DNA of 34,766 nt from Dickeya dianthicola NCPPB 453 (GTDB taxonomy: Bacteria > Pseudomonadota > Gammaproteobacteria > Enterobacterales > Enterobacteriaceae), in contig NZ_CM001841.1 in NCBI RefSeq assembly GCF_000365305.1, positions 2,783,022 through 2,817,787 of the forward strand. The letters run 5' to 3'. Positions 31,239 through 34,766 of this stretch are shown here, piece after piece. Under the pieces are notes generated by a model. That model was not told the DNA's origin, searched no databases, and worked only from the letters and a program-made list of their open reading frames with translations. A program made the translations under genes and the position numbers. Numbering within the stretch: the first letter of the stretch is position 1; each line of letters begins with the position of its first letter.

Positions 31239-31404
31239 GCACACCGTCGCGGCTAAGTCTCCGGCCCAAAGCCGGTAGCGTGGCGCGACCACCCGCTTTG
31301 AAGGCGTTTTCCCATTTTTTCGCTGGCCGGAACGGACAACAGAAAAAATAGGCGAAAAACGGCGTCTCAAAGGGGGTGGTCGCGCGTAGCGTGCGACGGT
31401 GTGC
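31239..31404. repeat. Nested long-range inverted repeats
   Basis: The outer arms are GCACACCGTCGC (31239-31250) and GCGACGGTGTGC (31393-31404), a perfect 12 bp. The inner arms are 31283-31301 and 31367-31385, 19 bp with 18 matches (GCGCGACCACCC core). A further small hairpin, CCGGC-CCAAA-GCCGG, lies between the left arms. Single-stranded DNA or RNA of this region could form a large cruciform. Confidence 0.78.
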
Positions 31405-31573
31405 CGCCTTTGACGTTGGGGGTTTTGGCGCGGCGTCCAGCCACGACATTACCCCCATGTGCCAGGCAATAAGGGCGTCCAGCCCGCATGACCTGGCGCA
31501 CGCCTTTCCGTGCCGGGAAGTGAACTTTCCGGCGCATGGCTGCGAAGAAGCCACCGCATTCGCCTCACCCGAT

Positions 31574-31631
31574 CGCCTCATGACATCGACTCATACGCTG
31601 AGGCGAAAGGATGAGGCGATGTCATGAGGCG
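31574..31631. repeat. 15-bp perfect inverted repeat with CGCCTCA heptamers
   Basis: CGCCTCATGACATCG (31574-31588) and its exact reverse complement (31617-31631) are 28 bp apart. The heptamer CGCCTCA or its complement occurs at 31561, 31574, 31599, 31612 and 31625, and once more at 31115. The cluster lies 22 to 92 bases ahead of the coupling-protein start, a plausible binding array for the relaxosome or an autoregulator. Confidence 0.75.
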
Positions 31632-31652
31632 AGAGCCGACACCGGAGGCACT

Positions 31653-33416
31653 ATGCTGTTAAATAAGCTTGCCGTTTCACTATCACCGATAGTGAACGGA
31701 ATGCTGGCACTGCTTATATTTACGCAACAGCATCAACTGATGCTGGCGTTATTATCGGGGCTGACGTTACCGTTTTTCGCATCAATGAAAAGCGACGAAC
31801 GACAATCAGCCCCGTTCTGGAAAAAGGGAATTATCGCTTTTTCCCTGCTGTGTTTTCTGTTTGGCACCATGGCTCCGGTGATCATCAGGTTCTTTCAGTG
31901 GGTCTATCAGACCAGAATAGCCACCCGGTATTCGCTGGCAACCTGGCCGATACTGATTATCCTCACGGCAACAGGGATTATCTTCCATATTATTCTGCGT
32001 CGGGCATTAACCCCTGAACTGGATAAAATAAAGAAACGCCTGGTTAAAAAAACCACCCTTGAGCGGGAATTACGCACCGATGTGCGCACCGTGAGATCAT
32101 TGCTGCCGGAAACGCTGCATTATGATCCGCTGGATTATATTGATTTGAATAACGGTATTTTTCTCGGCATGGACCGGGATAAGCAACCGATGTATCTCCC
32201 GTTAAACGACTGGCAAAAACAGCACGCGAATATTATCGGCACCACCGGCGCTGGAAAAGGTGTGGCCGCCGGGATATTGCTTTATCAAAGTATCCTGGCG
32301 GGTGAAGGGGTATTTATTATGGACCCAAAAGACGATGAATGGGCCCCACACCTTTACCGCAAAGCCTGTGAGGATGCAGGCAAACCGTTTGCCTTAATTG
32401 ATCTGCGAAAACCGCATTACCAGCTAAACCTGATTGAAGCGATTACCGCCGATGAACTGGAAGAGCTTTTTGTCGCTGGGTTCAGTCTGGCGGAGAAAGG
32501 TCAGGAATCTGACTTTTACCGTATCGACGACAGGAAGGCGGCACGTATAGCAGCGCAACTTGTCAGCAACCGCCCTTCTTCGACTATTCGTGATATTTAT
32601 AACAGCGAGTATGTTCAGAGTATTGCAGAGAAGATCAACGCGTTTTTCGGCAAGCTTGAAGAGCTGGCGTTACTCAATGCCATCAATGCGCCGACCGGGT
32701 TTTCACTCCAATCGGTTTTTGATGAAGGTGGCTGCTGTTATGTCATCGGCTCAATGCGCAACAGCAAGATAATTACCGCACAACGCATGTTGCTGGCTCG
32801 CCTTTATCAGTTAGCGGAGCGGCGCGACCGGGTACATGCCGCACCCCGCCCTGTGGCTATTTTCCTCGATGAGCTGAAATACCATTTATCCAAACCGGCG
32901 CTGGAAGGATTGGGCGCTGCACGGGATAAAGGCGTGCATATTATTATGGCCCACCAGTCCGTGGCCGATTTAAAAGACTGCCCGGCGGATTTAAACGGCG
33001 ACGCCGTTATCGGGGCCGTCGTTGAAAATGCCAAATTCAAGCTGGTTTACCGCGTCATGGACCCGGATACCGCTGAATGGGTAGCGAGAATGTCTGGCAC
33101 CATCTTAGTGGATGATGAAATCCGCAAGGCGAAAACCGATGCGGTACTGACAGAAACTATCGACAACGAGCGAACGATCAGGCAGGCCGAGCGTTTCTTT
33201 ATTGACGGCAATATGATCCTCAATCTGCCTGATTTCGTCAATTTTGTCTTCACCACGAAAACACTTCCTTCCGCCTCGCTGATTTCCCCCATCAAAGTGC
33301 AAAAACGTGAACTGGAAACGTTCACCGTTTCGCCTGATATCGCTGCATCAGCGGCACCGGTAAAACGAGCGCTGGATTTCAGCGAAGAAGACAGCGTGCC
33401 TCAGATCGATTTTTAG
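31653..33416 (+). CDS. mobB: VirD4/TraD-type coupling protein (MobB-like)
   Basis: This inner-membrane ATPase of about 587 residues brings the relaxase-DNA complex to the T4SS channel. Hydrophobic N-terminal helices (MLALLIFTQQHQLMLALLSG, GIIAFSLLCFLFGTMAPVII, WPILIILTATGIIFHIILRR) precede the motor domain. Walker A is GTTGAGKG (196-203); Gly in place of the last Ser/Thr is normal in VirD4-type proteins. It is followed by FIMDPKDDEW and Walker B PVAIFLDELKYHLS, then GVHIIMAHQSVADL. The ATG at 31653 has GGAGG before it and is preferred to an upstream in-frame ATG. The next gene, a MobC-like relaxase, follows after 8 bases, as in the mobB-mobC pair of CloDF13. Confidence 0.9.
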   Translation: MLLNKLAVSLSPIVNGMLALLIFTQQHQLMLALLSGLTLPFFASMKSDERQSAPFWKKGIIAFSLLCFLFGTMAPVIIRFFQWVYQTRIATRYSLATWPILIILTATGIIFHIILRRALTPELDKIKKRLVKKTTLERELRTDVRTVRSLLPETLHYDPLDYIDLNNGIFLGMDRDKQPMYLPLNDWQKQHANIIGTTGAGKGVAAGILLYQSILAGEGVFIMDPKDDEWAPHLYRKACEDAGKPFALIDLRKPHYQLNLIEAITADELEELFVAGFSLAEKGQESDFYRIDDRKAARIAAQLVSNRPSSTIRDIYNSEYVQSIAEKINAFFGKLEELALLNAINAPTGFSLQSVFDEGGCCYVIGSMRNSKIITAQRMLLARLYQLAERRDRVHAAPRPVAIFLDELKYHLSKPALEGLGAARDKGVHIIMAHQSVADLKDCPADLNGDAVIGAVVENAKFKLVYRVMDPDTAEWVARMSGTILVDDEIRKAKTDAVLTETIDNERTIRQAERFFIDGNMILNLPDFVNFVFTTKTLPSASLISPIKVQKRELETFTVSPDIAASAAPVKRALDFSEEDSVPQIDF

Positions 33417-33424
33417 GAGAAGCC

Positions 33425-34171
33425 ATGTTGATATCAACGTATCGTGAGCGCCACAGGCGTAATAACGAGAAAATAAAGATACTGCTGAATTTCCTGAAAG
33501 AAGAAACCTACAGTGACTTTAAAACACTGATGCTGCTTTTTGATTTTAAAAATCACAAACCACTTTATTTGTTGCTTGCCAAAGCCATCAAAATGGGATG
33601 GGTACAAAAACATGAATTTGATACCCGCACGGGGAAAATCTCTTTGTGGGGGATCACCAGTGACGGGTTAGCGGTGGTAGTAAAACCCAATGACGATATT
33701 TTCCCGGCACGGTTTGAACCGTCCAGACTCACCGGCTGGACGTTAGAGCACCATCTGGATAATCAGGCAGCCCGGCTTATTCTGGAGAAAAAAGGCGCTA
33801 CCGGCTGGATAAACGGTGATCGCTCAACCTTCCTCAGCCGGTATCAGGTCAAACACCGTCCGGATGGACTCATCACCCTCCCTGACGGACAGGTCATTGC
33901 GGTAGAAACCGAGCGCCGCCTGAAAACCAAAGCCCGCTACCAGTCGATTAGCGCCAGCCACTTACTGGCCCGTACCCACAAGCACTGGATGTACGTTTTC
34001 TATATCGTGCCGGACCCGCAGAAAAAACGCGCTCTTGAACTGCTGTTCGCCAGCATCAGACACGTCATCGTTAACCATCAACCTATCCCGCTGGAAGTGC
34101 GACATCGGAATGTTTTTCGTATTTATACGCTTGCCGAACTGCGACAGTTGGAGCTGGGCCAATATTCATAA
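33425..34171 (+). CDS. mobC: MOBC-family relaxase (MobC-like)
   Basis: This 248-residue protein is close in length to CloDF13 MobC (about 243), the prototype MOBC relaxase that nicks oriT without a classical HUH motif. An N-terminal winged-helix-like part (HRRNNEKIKILLNFLKEETY) is followed by the conserved catalytic region. That region has RPDGLITLPDGQVIAVETER and RLKTKARYQSISASH, giving an Asp and Glu-x-Glu/Lys arrangement of PD-(D/E)xK type. It follows the coupling gene directly. I identify it by this motif, its length and gene order; alternative labels for this family are replication-relaxation or mobilisation protein. Confidence 0.82.
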   Translation: MLISTYRERHRRNNEKIKILLNFLKEETYSDFKTLMLLFDFKNHKPLYLLLAKAIKMGWVQKHEFDTRTGKISLWGITSDGLAVVVKPNDDIFPARFEPSRLTGWTLEHHLDNQAARLILEKKGATGWINGDRSTFLSRYQVKHRPDGLITLPDGQVIAVETERRLKTKARYQSISASHLLARTHKHWMYVFYIVPDPQKKRALELLFASIRHVIVNHQPIPLEVRHRNVFRIYTLAELRQLELGQYS

Positions 34172-34432
34172 GCTGGATCTGGCGTTGCCAAATCTCATGG
34201 TTGGCTAAGAGCGAAGAGTGGACTGAAGCTACACCTCCCCGCTTTTTCGTTTATATGCGGCGCTTCGGTAAACTACCCGTAAACCCACATTCGGTCGAAG
34301 GAGCAGCCAGTGCAGGGCACAGTCGTCATCTTTACTAACCCCATCAAAAGAAGTGAAAAACGCCATTTATAGATTGAATTGCATGTTAGCGCATATAGAC
34401 TGTCTGCATGGGCTTTAATACGGAGAAGAACA

Positions 34433-34766
34433 ATGTCCCTGTTACATCAGATCCAAGAGTCAGTGGTGCAAGATGGATCCAGTTTGGGGCCAATACTTCT
34501 TAAACTCAGACTCCTGGCAGCAAGGTTAGGAAGTAACGATCTAGAAGAGTGGGTAAGGCATGAATCAGAAGGCTATCCTCCGGATGCGGTGCTTCCCGAT
34601 TACAGAATTGTAGGCGTAACTTATAAAGGCACTTTTTCTGGTCCCTTTGGTTCCGGTATAAAAAATGCGCCTATACCTCCAATATTAATAAAACAGTTTG
34701 CAGATGATAGCTGGAATAACTTCTCCGTCAGAGAAAGTATTGCTGCCGTTGGCGAACTTGTTAAAG
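34433..34766 (+). CDS. AbiTii-domain protein, 3' end outside window
   Basis: The visible 111 residues begin MSLLHQIQESVVQDGSSLGP and continue LRLLAARLGSNDLEEWVRHE and EGYPPDAVLPDYRIVGV. This is the pattern of the N-terminal AbiTii domain, named for an abortive-infection phage-resistance protein. CGGAGAAG lies just before the ATG. It follows mobC after about 260 bases in which I see no gene. The AT-rich composition differs from the transfer genes. It is probably a defence cargo gene; the rest of the protein and any partner lie outside the window. Confidence 0.75.
   Translation, partial: MSLLHQIQESVVQDGSSLGPILLKLRLLAARLGSNDLEEWVRHESEGYPPDAVLPDYRIVGVTYKGTFSGPFGSGIKNAPIPPILIKQFADDSWNNFSVRESIAAVGELVK

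Larger units (their letters stand above)
30958..31652. other. Repeat-rich, gene-free region: candidate oriT
   Basis: About 695 bases between trbM and the coupling-protein gene lack a convincing gene. The stretch is GC-rich and packed with inverted repeats, listed separately at 31073-31104, 31239-31404 and 31574-31631. In CloDF13, which has the same mobB-mobC pair, oriT lies upstream of mobB, so this is the expected place. A 158-residue minus-strand frame (31105-31581) spans the repeats. Similar frames seem to be annotated on other mobile elements, but its composition suggests the repeats rather than a protein. Confidence 0.55.

Noticed and set aside
31105-31581. A 158-residue minus-strand frame in the inter-trbM/mobB region
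   Set aside because: It spans the nested inverted repeats, has Arg/Ala/Pro-biased composition and no good ribosome-binding site. Similar frames elsewhere probably reflect conserved repeats rather than protein.
32238-32261. Apparent defect in the coupling protein Walker A (Gly instead of Ser/Thr after Lys)
   Set aside because: VirD4-type coupling proteins commonly carry GKG at this place, so it supports the family instead of indicating loss of function.
1-34766. CRISPR arrays, tRNA or rRNA genes
   Set aside because: I saw no regularly spaced repeat-spacer pattern and no cloverleaf or rRNA-like sequence. The only rrn-like signal is the 12-base boxA.

Overview
The window reads as most of the left and central part of an integrative conjugative element (ICE) in an enterobacterium. 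The Rhs, VgrG and Hcp set, its high-GC core and the P4-type integrase fit the soft-rot Pectobacteriaceae, with Dickeya my best guess. The genus is an inference: no rRNA, tRNA or housekeeping gene is present to settle it. A VirB-type type IV secretion system (MPF-T) followed by a VirD4-like coupling protein and a MOBC-type relaxase is the layout I associate with ICEKp and ECOR31-type ICEs.

Layout. (1) 1-749: 3' part of a P4-type tyrosine integrase. A convergent DUF736 gene (904-1215, minus) and about 1 kb of probably degenerate DNA follow. An unrecognised 308-residue gene lies at 2231-3157, followed by a 151-bp MITE-like inverted-repeat element. (2) 3369-12476, all minus strand: a type VI secretion effector module. 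In transcription order it is hcp, vgrG, eagR chaperone, a 1449-residue rhs with a predicted nuclease tip, and its immunity gene. Behind it lies a silent-looking second rhs tip with an LHH nuclease domain and a SUKH immunity gene. The orphan shares 386 identical bases with the full rhs gene. (3) 12899-14828: a cluster of small regulators, including two tandem XRE paralogues that each carry the same pair of 21-bp operators. (4) 15495-16489: an AlpA-like, DUF2857 and DksA/TraR-type zinc-finger operon typical of ICEs. (5) 16764-20110: probable defence cargo. It holds an unknown 258-residue gene, a 32-residue ORF with an unusual promoter and leader, and an RloC-like ATPase with a candidate tRNA anticodon-nuclease triad. 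(6) 20447-30957: a leader with a perfect rrn-type boxA and then one long plus-strand conjugation operon: virB1, virB2, virB3-4 fusion, virB5, eexN, virB6, virB7, virB8, virB9, virB10, virB11 and trbM/kikA. (7) 30958-31652: a gene-free, GC-rich region of nested inverted repeats that is the best oriT candidate. The mobB-like coupling gene and mobC-like relaxase follow. (8) The right edge cuts an AbiTii-domain gene, a further probable defence gene.

How it fits together. Integrase and AlpA-type regulators would control excision. MobC, MobB and the VirB channel would transfer the element. The cargo is competitive and defensive: a contact-dependent T6SS-delivered Rhs toxin with a spare tip, an RloC-like nuclease and an AbiTii gene. 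The window has no T6SS structural genes beyond Hcp, VgrG and the Rhs PAAR region, so the toxin would need the host's own T6SS.
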